A DNA stretch of 64,000 nt from Affinirhizobium straminoryzae (GCF_007004135.1 NZ_VJMG01000003.1:62001-126000), one strand, 5' to 3'. Numbered from the stretch's first letter, positions 51,095-60,494 are shown. Made by a program: numbers and translations. The notes: generated by a model from the sequence alone, not told the origin.

Positions 51095-52108
51095 ATGGTA
51101 TCGCAGATCGTCTCGGCCGTCGGCGTGATGATCGTCGGCGTTTTCGTCTGCGCTCTCTATTACTGGCTATCGGACAAGGTGCTCAATCTGGCGCTGCCGG
51201 TGCGCGATGGCGATGTCACCCAGGCATCGCGCAATCTCAACCGCCGCGCCGTCATCCGGCCCTGGCTGTTTCTCGGACCGGCGCTGCTGCTGCTCGGCAT
51301 CTACCTGGTCTATCCGGTGATTGCGACCTTCATCCTGTCCTTTCATGACCGCAGCGGCGAGACCTTCGTCGGGCTTGCCAATTACCGCTGGGCCTTCTTC
51401 GATGCCGGCTTCCGGCAGTCGATCTTCAACAACATTCTCTGGCTTGCGGTTGTACCTGCCGCCTGCACCTTCTTCGGCCTCGTGATCGCCGTGCTGACCG
51501 ACCGCATCTGGTGGGGCAATATCGCGAAAAGCATCGTCTTCATGCCGATGGCGATCTCGTTTGTCGGCGCCTCCGTGATCTGGAAGTTCATCTACGAGTA
51601 TCGCGGCGCAAGCGACAGCCAGATCGGCCTCCTCAACGCCCTCGTCACTGCGCTCGGCGGCGATCCGCAGGTGTGGATCTCCATGCCGTTCTGGAACAAC
51701 TTCTTCCTGATGGTCATCCTGATCTGGATCCAGACCGGCTTTGCCATGGTCATCCTGTCTGCCGCATTGCGCGGCATCCCGGAGGAAACCATCGAGGCGG
51801 CGGTCATCGATGGCGCCAATGGCTGGCAGATCTTCTGGAAGATCATGGTGCCGCAGATCTGGGGCACCATCGCGGTGGTGTGGACCACCATCACCATCCT
51901 CGTTCTCAAGGTCTTCGACATCGTGCTGACCATGACCAACGGCCAGTGGGACACCATGGTGCTGGCCAACCTGATGTTCGACTGGATGTTCCGTGGCGGC
52001 GGCGACAGCGGCCGAAGCGCGGTCATCGCGCTCGTCATCATGGCGGCCGTGACGCCGATCATGATCTGGAACATCCGTCAGGCCAACCGCGACGCCGGAG
52101 GACATTGA
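51095..52108 (+). CDS. aglF: Alpha-glucoside ABC transporter permease AglF
   Basis: 337 residues with about seven hydrophobic segments. An N-terminal helix (VSAVGVMIVGVFVCALYYWL) precedes the MalF-type permease core: WLFLGPALLLLGIYLVYPVI, SIVFMPMAISFVGASVIWKF, and the EAA loop ETIEAAVIDGANGWQIFWKI that contacts the ATPase. It forms the inner-membrane channel with AglG. A 118-base spacer separates it from aglE and one base from aglG. Confidence 0.94.
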   Translation: MVSQIVSAVGVMIVGVFVCALYYWLSDKVLNLALPVRDGDVTQASRNLNRRAVIRPWLFLGPALLLLGIYLVYPVIATFILSFHDRSGETFVGLANYRWAFFDAGFRQSIFNNILWLAVVPAACTFFGLVIAVLTDRIWWGNIAKSIVFMPMAISFVGASVIWKFIYEYRGASDSQIGLLNALVTALGGDPQVWISMPFWNNFFLMVILIWIQTGFAMVILSAALRGIPEETIEAAVIDGANGWQIFWKIMVPQIWGTIAVVWTTITILVLKVFDIVLTMTNGQWDTMVLANLMFDWMFRGGGDSGRSAVIALVIMAAVTPIMIWNIRQANRDAGGH

Positions 52109-52109
52109 G

Positions 52110-53273
52110 ATGGCAAGCCTTTCCCTTCGCCTCAAGCGCGTCGGCCTGCCGCGCCTGATCGTTCACCTGTCGGTGCTCGTCATCGTCATCCTGTGGCTGA
52201 TCCCGACGCTCGGCATCCTCGTCACCTCCATCCGCGACAAGGGCCAGATCACCACGTCGGGCTGGTGGACGGCGTTCAGCAGTTCCACCCAGACCAGCGC
52301 CGGCCGTCTCGGCGATCCCTCAAGCGCCCGGCAGGAGGGCGCGAATTACGTGATCACCGGCTCGGTCTTCGAAAAGGGCCAGGGCGGCACCGTCAGCGCC
52401 TTCGGCGTGCGCGTGCAGGAGCCGGCGGCCTTCCCCGTAGACAAGCCCGCCGATCTTGGCGAGGGCGAGACGCTGACGGTCAAGCCGGACGGCTCCTATG
52501 TCTATAGCAAGAACGCTCCCTTCGAGGGTTCGCGCGGCAAGCGCATCTATCTGACCGTTTCCACGCCGCCTCAGTTCAGCCTGCAGAACTACGAGACGGT
52601 GCTGAAGGGGGAGGGCATCGGCCAGGCCTTCATCAATTCGCTGACGGTGACGATCCCGGCGACCATCATTCCGATCCTGATCGCCGCCTTTGCCGCCTAT
52701 GCACTGTCGTGGATGAGCTTTCCGGGGCGGGCGCTGATCATCGCCATGGTCGTCGGTCTCATCGTCGTGCCGCTGCAGATGTCGCTCATTCCGCTTCTGA
52801 GGCTCTACAACGAGGTGGGCAATTTCCTCGGCACCTCGTCCAAGACCTATGCCGGGATCTGGCTTGCGCATACCGCTTTCGGCATGCCGCTCGCCATCTA
52901 TCTCCTGCGCAACTACATTGCCGGACTTCCGAAGGAAATCATCGAAAGTGCGCGCGTCGACGGCGCGTCCGATTTCGAGATCTTCCTGAAGATCGTCCTG
53001 CCGCTGTCTTTCCCGGCCTTGGCCTCCTTTGCCATCTTCCAGTTCCTCTGGGTCTGGAACGATCTTCTGGTGGCCATCGTCTTCCTCGGCACCGGCCGCG
53101 ATCAGCTTGTGCTGACGGGGGCGCTCAATGCGCTGCTCGGCTCGCGCGGCGGCAATTGGGAAATCCTGACGGCCTCCGCCTTTGTCACGATCCTCGTGCC
53201 GCTGGCGGTGTTCTTCGGGCTGCAACGCTATCTGGTGCGCGGTCTCCTTGCCGGTTCGGTCAAGGGCGGCTGA
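52110..53273 (+). CDS. aglG: Alpha-glucoside ABC transporter permease AglG
   Basis: 387 residues. The first helix (LIVHLSVLVIVILWLIPTLG) is followed by an unusually long periplasmic segment of about 110 residues (from DKGQITTSGWWTAFSS to YLTVSTPPQFSLQNYE), typical of AglG rather than of MalG. The permease core follows: FINSLTVTIPATIIPILIAA, and the EAA loop ELIESARVDGA as EIIESARVDGASDFEIFLKI. Starts one base after aglF. Confidence 0.94.
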   Translation: MASLSLRLKRVGLPRLIVHLSVLVIVILWLIPTLGILVTSIRDKGQITTSGWWTAFSSSTQTSAGRLGDPSSARQEGANYVITGSVFEKGQGGTVSAFGVRVQEPAAFPVDKPADLGEGETLTVKPDGSYVYSKNAPFEGSRGKRIYLTVSTPPQFSLQNYETVLKGEGIGQAFINSLTVTIPATIIPILIAAFAAYALSWMSFPGRALIIAMVVGLIVVPLQMSLIPLLRLYNEVGNFLGTSSKTYAGIWLAHTAFGMPLAIYLLRNYIAGLPKEIIESARVDGASDFEIFLKIVLPLSFPALASFAIFQFLWVWNDLLVAIVFLGTGRDQLVLTGALNALLGSRGGNWEILTASAFVTILVPLAVFFGLQRYLVRGLLAGSVKGG

Positions 53274-53301
53274 GCATTTTTCTTTTCAAGGTTTGACGTC
53301 A

Positions 53302-54957
53302 ATGATTGCTTCTTCCCAGACGATCGAAGCGCCGGATGCCGACTGGTGGCGCGGCGCGGTCATCTACCAGATCTATCCGCGCTCCTATCAGGACTCGAAC
53401 GGTGACGGCATCGGCGATCTGAAGGGCATCACCGCCCGCTTGCCGCATATCGCGGCCCTCGGCGCCGATGCCATCTGGATCTCGCCCTTCTTCCCGTCGC
53501 CGATGAAGGATTTCGGCTATGACGTCTCGAACTACACGGATGTCGATCCGATGTTCGGCACGCTGTCCGATTTCGATGCGCTGATCGCCGAGGCGCACCG
53601 CCTGCAGATCAAGGTGATGATCGACCTCGTCATCTCCCACAGCTCCGACCAGCACGCCTGGTTCGTCGAAAGCCGTTCCAGCCGCGTCAACCCGAAGGCC
53701 GACTGGTATGTCTGGGCCGATCCGAAGCCGGATGGTACGCCGCCCAACAACTGGCTGTCGATCTTCGGCGGATCCGCCTGGGCCTGGGATCCGACGCGCA
53801 TGCAGTATTACCTGCACAACTTCCTCACCTCGCAGCCGGACATGAACCTGCACAATCCCGAGGTTCAGGATGCGCTTCTCGATGTGGTGCGCTTCTGGCT
53901 GAAGCGCGGCGTCGATGGCTTTCGTCTCGACACGATCAACTTCTACTTCCATGACCGGGAATTGCGGGACAATCCGTCGCTGGCGCCCGAGCGGCGCAAC
54001 GCCTCCACGGCGCCGGCGGTCAATCCCTATAATTTCCAGGAGCACCTCTACGACAAGAACCGCCCGGAGAATCTCGAATTCCTCAAGCGGTTCCGCGCCG
54101 TGCTGAACGAATTCCCGGCTATTGCCGCTGTCGGCGAAGTGGGCGACAGCCAGCGCGGCCTGGAAATCGTCGGGGAATACACCTCCGGCGGTGACAAGAT
54201 GCAGATGTGCTATGCCTTCGAATTCCTGGCGCCGGATGCGCTGACACCGGCCCGCGTTGCCGAGGTGCAGAAGGACTTTGCCGCGGCAGCACCGGAAGGC
54301 TGGGCCTGCTGGGCCTTCTCCAACCATGACGTCGTGCGCCATGTCTCGCGCTGGGGAGCAGACGTCCTCGATCGGGATGCCTATGCCAAGCTGCTCTCCG
54401 CCATCCTTCTGACACAGCGCGGTTCGGTCTGCATCTATCAGGGCGAGGAACTGGGCCTGACGGAAGCCGACATTGCCTATGCGGATCTGCAGGATCCCTA
54501 TGGCATCCAGTTCTGGCCGGAATTCAAGGGCCGCGACGGCTGCCGCACGCCGATGGTCTGGGATGACCATGCCGTGCAGGCGGGTTTTTCCACCGCGGAG
54601 AAGACCTGGCTGCCGATCCCGGTCGAACACCAGCTGCGCGCCGTCAACGTGCAGCAGGGCGTGGAAACCTCGGTCATGGAGCAGTATCGCCGCTTCCTGG
54701 CTTTCCGTCGCGCGCATCCGGCCTTTGCCAAGGGTGACATCGCCTTCCTGCCGCCGACCGACAGCGTGCTCGCCTATACCCGCAGCCTCGGCAACGAGAC
54801 GCTGCTGTGCCTGTTCAACATGAGCGCAGGCGACGTGGTCGCCGAACTGCCCGATGGTGCATGGGAGGTGTTGACCGGCCATGGCTTCGAGGCAGTGGTC
54901 GAGGGGCGCTCGGTCACTCTGCCGGCCTGGGGCGCGTTCTTCGCGCGGCTTGCCTGA
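53302..54957 (+). CDS. aglA: Alpha-glucosidase AglA (GH13)
   Basis: 551 residues from the ATG at 53302. Glycoside hydrolase 13 regions are in order: WWRGAVIYQIYPRSYQDSNG with the calcium-type DSNGDG loop, VMIDLVISHSSDQH (region I), GVDGFRLDTINFY with the nucleophile Asp (region II), AAVGEVGDSQRG with the acid/base Glu (region III) and FSNHDVVRH (region IV). No signal peptide, so it is cytoplasmic and hydrolyses imported alpha-glucosides to glucose. This matches AglA of Sinorhizobium. It is followed by a very stable hairpin before aglK. Confidence 0.95.
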   Translation: MIASSQTIEAPDADWWRGAVIYQIYPRSYQDSNGDGIGDLKGITARLPHIAALGADAIWISPFFPSPMKDFGYDVSNYTDVDPMFGTLSDFDALIAEAHRLQIKVMIDLVISHSSDQHAWFVESRSSRVNPKADWYVWADPKPDGTPPNNWLSIFGGSAWAWDPTRMQYYLHNFLTSQPDMNLHNPEVQDALLDVVRFWLKRGVDGFRLDTINFYFHDRELRDNPSLAPERRNASTAPAVNPYNFQEHLYDKNRPENLEFLKRFRAVLNEFPAIAAVGEVGDSQRGLEIVGEYTSGGDKMQMCYAFEFLAPDALTPARVAEVQKDFAAAAPEGWACWAFSNHDVVRHVSRWGADVLDRDAYAKLLSAILLTQRGSVCIYQGEELGLTEADIAYADLQDPYGIQFWPEFKGRDGCRTPMVWDDHAVQAGFSTAEKTWLPIPVEHQLRAVNVQQGVETSVMEQYRRFLAFRRAHPAFAKGDIAFLPPTDSVLAYTRSLGNETLLCLFNMSAGDVVAELPDGAWEVLTGHGFEAVVEGRSVTLPAWGAFFARLA

Positions 54958-54971
54958 GGCATTTCGAGATC

Positions 54972-55000
54972 GGATCCGGGAAGGCTGCCTTCCCGGATCC
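54972..55000 (+). repeat. Perfect 13-base hairpin between aglA and aglK
   Basis: GGATCCGGGAAGG (54972-54984) pairs with CCTTCCCGGATCC (54988-55000), loop of three bases, no T run. Likely an RNA stability or partial attenuation element. Confidence 0.65.
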
Positions 55001-55064
55001 CTGACACACACGACAACCGTGCCCGAGGCGTAAAGCGGGTCAAAGGCTTGAGAAGGGGAGAGAC

Positions 55065-56153
55065 ATGGCTGGCTTGGTGCTGAAGGATATCCGCAAGGCC
55101 TACGGGCAGGTGAAGGTGCTGCACGGTATCGACCTCGACATCCGCCAAGGCGAGTTCGTGGTCTTCGTCGGGCCGTCCGGCTGCGGCAAGTCCACGCTGC
55201 TGCGCATGATTGCGGGTCTCGAGGAGATTTCCAGCGGCGACATGTTCATCGATGGCAACCGCGTCAACGAGGTGCCGCCGTCGAAGCGCGGCATTGCCAT
55301 GGTCTTCCAGTCCTATGCGCTCTATCCGCACATGACGGTCTACGACAACATGGCCTTCGGCATGCGCATTGCCGGCGAAAGCAAGCAGGAGATCGACCGT
55401 CGCGTCCGTTCCGCCGCCGATATCCTGCAACTTACCCAGTATCTGGAGCGTCTGCCGAAAGCGCTGTCCGGTGGCCAGCGCCAGCGCGTCGCGATCGGCC
55501 GCGCCATCTGCCGCAACCCGAAGGTCTTCCTGTTCGACGAGCCCCTGTCCAACCTCGATGCAGCCCTTCGCGTGGCCACCCGCATCGAGATCGCCAAGCT
55601 CAACGAGAGCATGCCGGACACCACGATGATCTACGTCACCCACGATCAGGTGGAGGCGATGACGCTGGCCGACCGGATCGTGGTGCTGTCGGCCGGCCGC
55701 ATCGAGCAGGTCGGCGCGCCGCTGGAACTCTACGAGCGGCCGCAGAACCTGTTCGTCGCCAAGTTCATCGGCTCGCCTGCCATGAACATCATCCCCTCGA
55801 CGGTGGCCGAGACCGGCGATACCACCCGGCTTTCGCTCAGGGGCGGCAAGGTGATCTCGGTTCCGGTCGCAACCTCTGCGTCGGAAAAGGGCAAGGCCGC
55901 AAGCTTCGGCATCCGCCCCGAGGACCTGACCGTCACCACCGGCGAGGACTATCTGTTCGAGGGCAAGGTCTCGATTGTCGAGGCGCTCGGCGAAGTGACG
56001 CTGCTCTACATCGAGGGCCTTTCCGACGAGGAACCGATCATCGCCAAGCTGCCCGGCATCTTCAAGGTGGAGAAGGGGGCGACGCTGCGTTTTGCGGCCG
56101 ATCCGGCCAAGATGCATCTCTTCGATGCCAGCGGCCAGACCTATCGTCGCTGA
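55065..56153 (+). CDS. aglK: Alpha-glucoside ABC transporter ATP-binding protein AglK
   Basis: 362 residues, MalK/UgpC type. Walker A GPSGCGKST, the signature ALSGGQRQRVAIGRAICRNP, Walker B VFLFDEPLSNLD, the switch His in IYVTHDQVEAM, and a C-terminal OB-type regulatory domain from about residue 235 (GIRPEDLTVTTGEDYLFEGK). It energises AglF/AglG. GAAGGGGAGAG precedes the ATG. It closes the operon, 107 bases after aglA. Confidence 0.95.
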   Translation: MAGLVLKDIRKAYGQVKVLHGIDLDIRQGEFVVFVGPSGCGKSTLLRMIAGLEEISSGDMFIDGNRVNEVPPSKRGIAMVFQSYALYPHMTVYDNMAFGMRIAGESKQEIDRRVRSAADILQLTQYLERLPKALSGGQRQRVAIGRAICRNPKVFLFDEPLSNLDAALRVATRIEIAKLNESMPDTTMIYVTHDQVEAMTLADRIVVLSAGRIEQVGAPLELYERPQNLFVAKFIGSPAMNIIPSTVAETGDTTRLSLRGGKVISVPVATSASEKGKAASFGIRPEDLTVTTGEDYLFEGKVSIVEALGEVTLLYIEGLSDEEPIIAKLPGIFKVEKGATLRFAADPAKMHLFDASGQTYRR

Positions 56154-56181
56154 CGCCTCAATCCTTTCCGCTTTCTTATGG

Positions 56182-56203
56182 GGCACCCTGATCCGTGGGT
56201 GCC
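56182..56203 (+). terminator. Hairpin after aglK
   Basis: GGCACCC (56182-56188) pairs with GGGTGCC (56197-56203), eight-base loop. No T run, so termination is uncertain. Confidence 0.4.
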
Positions 56204-56318
56204 GTCCATACCCTCTGTTAAGGTTCCGGACCTAGGATCAGGGCAGGTGCAGTCGCATATTGCTGAGGCCGTCATGTCCGGACAACCGAGCCATTATCTG
56301 AAGAAGGAAGAGTCTTTC

Positions 56319-56675
56319 ATGTATGACCGCGAAACGCGGTTCCGCCTGGAAGACACCATGAATGCCGGCCGGATCGAGTATACGGAAAAGCACGTGATGC
56401 ACATGGCCTCGCGCCGCTGCGACGTGATCCGCATCTCGATGAGCGGCGCCGTGCTGGCACTGCTCACCCAGTACAATCTCCCCAAGGAATTCGTGCTCGA
56501 CATTCCCGATGCGCGCATCATGAAGATCGGCTGCATCCTGATGCGGGTGAACAGCAACAACACGATCGACGTGCGGTTCCTCAGGATGTTGACGCAGAAG
56601 GAACTCGACCGCATCTTCATCTTCTCGACCCATCCGGCCCACAAGGACAAGAAGCTGGACGTGAGAAGCTGGTAA
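56319..56675 (+). CDS. PilZ-like small protein
   Basis: 118 residues from the ATG at 56319, preceded by AAGGAAG at eight bases; the frame is open upstream to 56178 without a ribosome site. It starts YDRETRFRLEDTMNAGRIEY and has the alternation of strands seen in PilZ domains (RRCDVIRISMSGAVLALLTQ, then FVLDIPDARIMKIGCILMRV and IDVRFLRM). The RxxxR and DxSxxG motifs for cyclic-di-GMP are not convincing: only RRCDVIRISMSG resembles them. It may be a degenerate PilZ protein. Convergent with the metallophosphatase gene. Confidence 0.55.
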   Translation: MYDRETRFRLEDTMNAGRIEYTEKHVMHMASRRCDVIRISMSGAVLALLTQYNLPKEFVLDIPDARIMKIGCILMRVNSNNTIDVRFLRMLTQKELDRIFIFSTHPAHKDKKLDVRSW

Positions 56676-56692
56676 GGGAGCGTTCGCTTCCT
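56675..56692. terminator. Short hairpin between convergent genes
   Basis: AGGGAGCG (56675-56682) pairs with CGCTTCCT (56685-56692) with one G-T pair and a two-base loop. Possibly terminates both genes. Confidence 0.35.
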
Positions 56693-56697
56693 CAGCC

Positions 56698-58053
56698 TCA
56701 GGCCTTGTTCAGCGCCTCGATCACCAGCGCCTTCAGCTTCAGCTCCGGTACTTCGGCAAAGGTCAGGTCCTCGCGGCCAAAATAGGCCTTGCGGTTGATC
56801 GCCGACCAGTCGTTGCAGGCAATGATGTAGCTCTGCTTGCCGGCGGCGAGTGCCGGTGCCGCATAGAGGAAATCGCCGGTGCGGGCGGAAAGCGGCACGT
56901 CGCCATCCTGGTTGCAGCGGGCAAGGATGGCGGCAAGCGTTGTCGCATCCACCTCGGCCTTCATGATCTTGCCCTCGAAACGCAGCGCCGCATTGTAATC
57001 GAAGCGGCTGACCTCGCCCCTGGGAAGGCCGGTGCCGAAGGAGGTGTGGCCGATGAAGCCGATATCGGCGCCGACCTTTGCGGCAATGGCGGCGGCCGTG
57101 AAGCGGGCGGTTTCGCCGAGCGTCAGCGGCTTTGCCGTGCGGGCAATCACGCTGCGGTCTTCGGCGGTCAGATGCCTGTCGAGAACGGTTGCGATCGTGC
57201 GCTTCAGGTCCGCTGCCGCCGGGCCGTCGCGCTCGATGGAGATTCGCTCGAGGGTGGCTGCGGCACCCGGCGTGGTGATGGTCGCGACCGTCATCAGCGA
57301 GGCCCAGGAGCCGGTATGCACATAGCGCGTCCTGCCCTGTTCATGGGCCAGCGTCAGGTGGTCGTGACCGCCGATCATCAGCGTTGCATCGGGCAGCATC
57401 GGCAGGATATCGCGATCCGGCACCACGCCGGCATGGCTGAGGACGATATTGACGCTGCCGCTTTTCAGGATGGCGGGCAGGTTGGCCTTGGCCCATTCCA
57501 CCGGCTGCGGCACGTCGATCAGGTCGCGCGTCGCCTTGGGATAGGTGCCGATGGCATTGGTGCCAAGGGCGGCGATGTTGAGCGTCATGCCGCCGGCAGA
57601 CAGCGTGGCGGAGGCCTCCGCATAGGGCTTGCCGGTGCGCTTGTCGTTGATGTTGCTCAGCACGGTGACCCCGAGCGAGCGGGCCTTCTCGACGAAATGG
57701 GCGAGATCGTTGTCGAAATCGGGCTCGTGATTGCCGATGTTGAAGACGGTCGGCGCAAGCCTGGCAAGCGTGCGGAGGAAGGCCCAGTCGGCCTCGCCGC
57801 CGGAGCGTGCGGCCGCGACATTGCCGGATTCGAACAGATCGCCATTGAACAGGATCACCTGTGGCCGGCTTGCCGAGGCAACGCGGGTCTCAACGACCTG
57901 CAGCAGTTCGGCCATCCGCTCATAGGCCGAATGCAGGTCGGAGAGAATGATGAGATCGACGCCCGGCTCGGCCGCACGGGCGACAGTACCGGCCAGCGGC
58001 AGGAGGGCGGCGGAGGAAAACAGGCCGAGAACGGCGCGGCGGTTGAGCAGCAT
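56698..58053 (-). CDS. Exported metallophosphatase / 5'-nucleotidase-like protein
   Basis: 451 residues from the ATG at 58053; AGGGA precedes it. The N-terminus LLNRRAVLGLFSSAALLPLA looks like a Tat signal (twin Arg) or a normal signal peptide. The calcineurin-like domain has all metal motifs: LSDLHSAYE, FNGDLFESG, NIGNHEPDFD, VLSHAG and GGHDHL. A C-terminal 5'-nucleotidase-type domain follows (KPLTLGETARFTAAAIAAKV, RFDYNAALRFEGKIMKAEVD). It should be periplasmic and hydrolyse nucleotides or other phosphoesters; the substrate is not deducible. Not linked to the agl genes. Confidence 0.8.
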   Translation of the reverse strand: MLLNRRAVLGLFSSAALLPLAGTVARAAEPGVDLIILSDLHSAYERMAELLQVVETRVASASRPQVILFNGDLFESGNVAAARSGGEADWAFLRTLARLAPTVFNIGNHEPDFDNDLAHFVEKARSLGVTVLSNINDKRTGKPYAEASATLSAGGMTLNIAALGTNAIGTYPKATRDLIDVPQPVEWAKANLPAILKSGSVNIVLSHAGVVPDRDILPMLPDATLMIGGHDHLTLAHEQGRTRYVHTGSWASLMTVATITTPGAAATLERISIERDGPAAADLKRTIATVLDRHLTAEDRSVIARTAKPLTLGETARFTAAAIAAKVGADIGFIGHTSFGTGLPRGEVSRFDYNAALRFEGKIMKAEVDATTLAAILARCNQDGDVPLSARTGDFLYAAPALAAGKQSYIIACNDWSAINRKAYFGREDLTFAEVPELKLKALVIEALNKA

Positions 58054-58191
58054 CTGGACAATCCCTTTTTCGGAAATGCCTCGCCCTAACAATGCTGTAC
58101 GACACGGCTGTGACGTCCTGATCGGCGAGCGTCCTTCCATCCCTATCATCCTTTTCATCTCGGCCGGCAACCGACATCCCGGCCACCTGCC

Positions 58192-59088
58192 TCATGCCGG
58201 GGCTTGCGAACCGGACGACTGGCCTTCCTGCAGCAGCCAGGTCTGGAACAGCCGGGCATGTCGCACGGAATGACAGGTGCGGGAGATGACGACGTGGAAA
58301 TCCTCCATCCGCAGAGCCAGCTGGGGAAAGAGTGGCGTCAGTCTTCCGGCCGCGACATCCGCCGCCACCAGCGCGCTTGGCCCCATTGCGATGCCGACGC
58401 CGTCGATTGCGGCCTGCAGCGAATGGTACAGCGGTTCGAACCGCAACTGGGCGGCGCCCGCGAGATCTGGCATGCCGGCTTCACGCAGCCAGAGCGCCCA
58501 GAGGCTTGCAACCGATTCCGCATGCAAGAGTGTGTGCGCGGCAAGATCGGCCACCTGTCCCACGGGCCTCTTTGCCAGAAGATCAGGGCTTGCCACCGGA
58601 AGGCAGGTTTCGGAGAGAAAGGCCGTGCTCGTCTCCCCGAGATGTCCGCGCCGGATCGCGAGATCGAAGTGTTCGCAAAGGGTCTCGAGCGGTTCGATGG
58701 AGGCGGAGAGCCGGATTTCGATATCGGGATGCTGCGACGTAAAGCGGGGAAGGCGGGGAATGAGCCACCGCATCGTGAAAGTCTGCGGCGCGCTGATGCG
58801 CAGCACTTCCCGGGCATCCCGACCCGCCAGTTGCTCGCTCGCCCTGGCGAGATCATCCAGAACGCGCGTCGTCTCGATCAGGAACTGCTGCCCCTCCGCC
58901 GTCAGAGCAACCCCCCGGCCGTCGCGCGCAAACAGGCTTGCGCCCAGCCAGCTCTCGAGAATGCGGATCTGGCGGCTGATCGCGCCATGCGTCACGCCCA
59001 GCTCGCTTGCCGCCAGCGTCAGGCTGCCGCGTCGTCCTGTGGCTTCAAAGGCCTTGACGGCATTCAGCGGAGGCAGGCGTCGATGCAT
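58192..59088 (-). CDS. LysR-family transcriptional regulator (GcvA type)
   Basis: 298 residues. The N-terminal helix-turn-helix is PLNAVKAFEATGRRGSLTLA and SELGVTHGAISRQIRILESW, typical for the GcvA/AmpR subgroup. The effector domain follows (VLRISAPQTFTMRWLIPRLP; LAIRRGHLGETSTAFLSETC). It is divergent from the GNAT gene; an inverted repeat of 11 bases lies five bases before its start codon, suggesting autorepression and control of the neighbour. Confidence 0.9.
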   Translation of the reverse strand: MHRRLPPLNAVKAFEATGRRGSLTLAASELGVTHGAISRQIRILESWLGASLFARDGRGVALTAEGQQFLIETTRVLDDLARASEQLAGRDAREVLRISAPQTFTMRWLIPRLPRFTSQHPDIEIRLSASIEPLETLCEHFDLAIRRGHLGETSTAFLSETCLPVASPDLLAKRPVGQVADLAAHTLLHAESVASLWALWLREAGMPDLAGAAQLRFEPLYHSLQAAIDGVGIAMGPSALVAADVAAGRLTPLFPQLALRMEDFHVVISRTCHSVRHARLFQTWLLQEGQSSGSQAPA

Positions 59089-59092
59089 CTGT

Positions 59093-59124
59093 GAGTTTTC
59101 CTGAGGTTTTGCGCAGGATAACTC
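59093..59124. promoter_or_regulatory. Inverted repeat between LysR and GNAT genes
   Basis: GAGTTTTCCTG (59093-59103) and CAGGATAACTC (59114-59124) are inverted repeats matching at 10 of 11 positions with a ten-base spacer. Candidate binding site of the LysR protein. Confidence 0.6.
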
Positions 59125-59181
59125 AGTTGTCGCGCGCGGAAAAGCAGCAGAGAAAAGCCTTGTCCTTCAAGGAGTTTCCCG

Positions 59182-59718
59182 ATGCAGACAAACGAAGTCT
59201 CCGACGGCCCGACCGTCATTCGCCCCCTTCTCCCGACCGATTCCATCGCCGATCTGACTGATCTGCTGCACCGGGCCTATCGCCGGCTTGCCGACATGGG
59301 ATTGCGCTACATGGCAACCCATCAGAGCGAAGAGGTGACCCGCGAGCGGATTGCCCAGGGCACCTGTCTCGTGGCGCTGCAGGATGGGAGGATCTGCGGG
59401 ACGATCCTCTTCCGGAACCCGCAGCAGACGTCGGGATGCCGCTGGTATGATCGCCAGGAGGTCGCGTCTCTCGCCCAGTTTGCCGTTGATCCGGACCTTC
59501 AGGCACAAGGGCTCGGTCTGCGCCTGCTGAGACAGGTCGAGGTCATGGCTCTCCGCGCGGGGGCAGGGGAAATCGCGCTCGATACCGCAGAGCCCGCCAC
59601 GCATCTGGTTGCCTGGTATACGCGCCTTGGATATCGCTTCGTGGAACATGCCCGCTGGTCCCACACCAATTATCGAAGCGTGATCCTCAGCAAGGCATTG
59701 AGCGATGCGGCGGCCTGA
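59182..59718 (+). CDS. GNAT-family N-acetyltransferase
   Basis: 178 residues. The acetyl-CoA binding pattern is clear: VASLAQFAVDPDLQAQGLGL followed by RLLRQVEVMALRAGAGEIAL, then a C-terminal YTRLGYRFVEHARW. The acceptor is unknown; small-molecule amines or protein N-termini are possible. Divergent from the LysR gene and overlapping or touching the phosphodiesterase gene that follows. Confidence 0.85.
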   Translation: MQTNEVSDGPTVIRPLLPTDSIADLTDLLHRAYRRLADMGLRYMATHQSEEVTRERIAQGTCLVALQDGRICGTILFRNPQQTSGCRWYDRQEVASLAQFAVDPDLQAQGLGLRLLRQVEVMALRAGAGEIALDTAEPATHLVAWYTRLGYRFVEHARWSHTNYRSVILSKALSDAAA

Positions 59719-59719
59719 C

Positions 59720-60490
59720 ATGTTCAAGCTGCTGCACCTTTCCGATCTTCACCTGACGCCTCCCGGTGTCGCGTTGCACGGTCTCCGGCCGGATATGCAG
59801 CTTGAGTGCTGCGTCTCGGACATTCTGGTGGATCATGCCGATGCGGATCTTTGCGTCGTTACCGGCGATCTGACGCATGACGGGCTGCCGCTCGCCTATC
59901 ATGAGGTGCGGCGGCAGTTGATGCGGCTTCCCATGCCGGTGCATGTGATGATCGGCAATCACGACGATCGCACCGCGTTCCGGTCGGTCTTTCCGGAAGC
60001 CTGTGCCGCCGATGGTTTCGTCCATCAGGTGATCGATACGGATGCCGGCCGCATGGTCCTGCTCGATACCCATGAACCGGGTAGCGCCGGAGGCCGGCTG
60101 TGCGAGGTGCGTCTGGCCTGGCTGAGGGCAAGGCTTGCGGAGAGTGGGTCGGACCCGGTCTATCTGTTCACCCACCATCCGCCGGTTCGGGTCGGTCTGC
60201 AGCGCATGGATGCCATTTGCCTGCGGGATGCCGAGGCGCTCATGGCGGCTCTTTTGCCCTTCCGCGAAAGAATCCGACACCTGTTCTTCGGTCACCTGCA
60301 TCGGGCTGTTTCCGGCACGCGGCGGGGCCTGCCGTTCAGCGGTGTGCGGGGAACGAGCCACCAGATCGCGCTGGATTTCACAACGCCGCATGTCGCACCC
60401 GTCAGCTTCGAGACACCGGGTTACGGTGTCGTCTTCATCGATACCGACAGCATTGTGGTGCATCACGCGGAGATCAAGCCGCAGCGCTGA
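59720..60490 (+). CDS. CpdA-like calcineurin-type phosphodiesterase
   Basis: 256 residues from the ATG at 59720 (an in-frame ATG at 59705 would overlap the GNAT gene). All class III phosphodiesterase motifs are present: [33 protein letters not shown] and FFGHLHR. Members hydrolyse cyclic nucleotides (CpdA), glycerophosphodiesters (GpdQ) or similar. No signal peptide, so cytoplasmic. The one-base gap to the GNAT gene suggests co-transcription. Confidence 0.82.
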   Translation: MFKLLHLSDLHLTPPGVALHGLRPDMQLECCVSDILVDHADADLCVVTGDLTHDGLPLAYHEVRRQLMRLPMPVHVMIGNHDDRTAFRSVFPEACAADGFVHQVIDTDAGRMVLLDTHEPGSAGGRLCEVRLAWLRARLAESGSDPVYLFTHHPPVRVGLQRMDAICLRDAEALMAALLPFRERIRHLFFGHLHRAVSGTRRGLPFSGVRGTSHQIALDFTTPHVAPVSFETPGYGVVFIDTDSIVVHHAEIKPQR

Positions 60491-60494
60491 GGAT

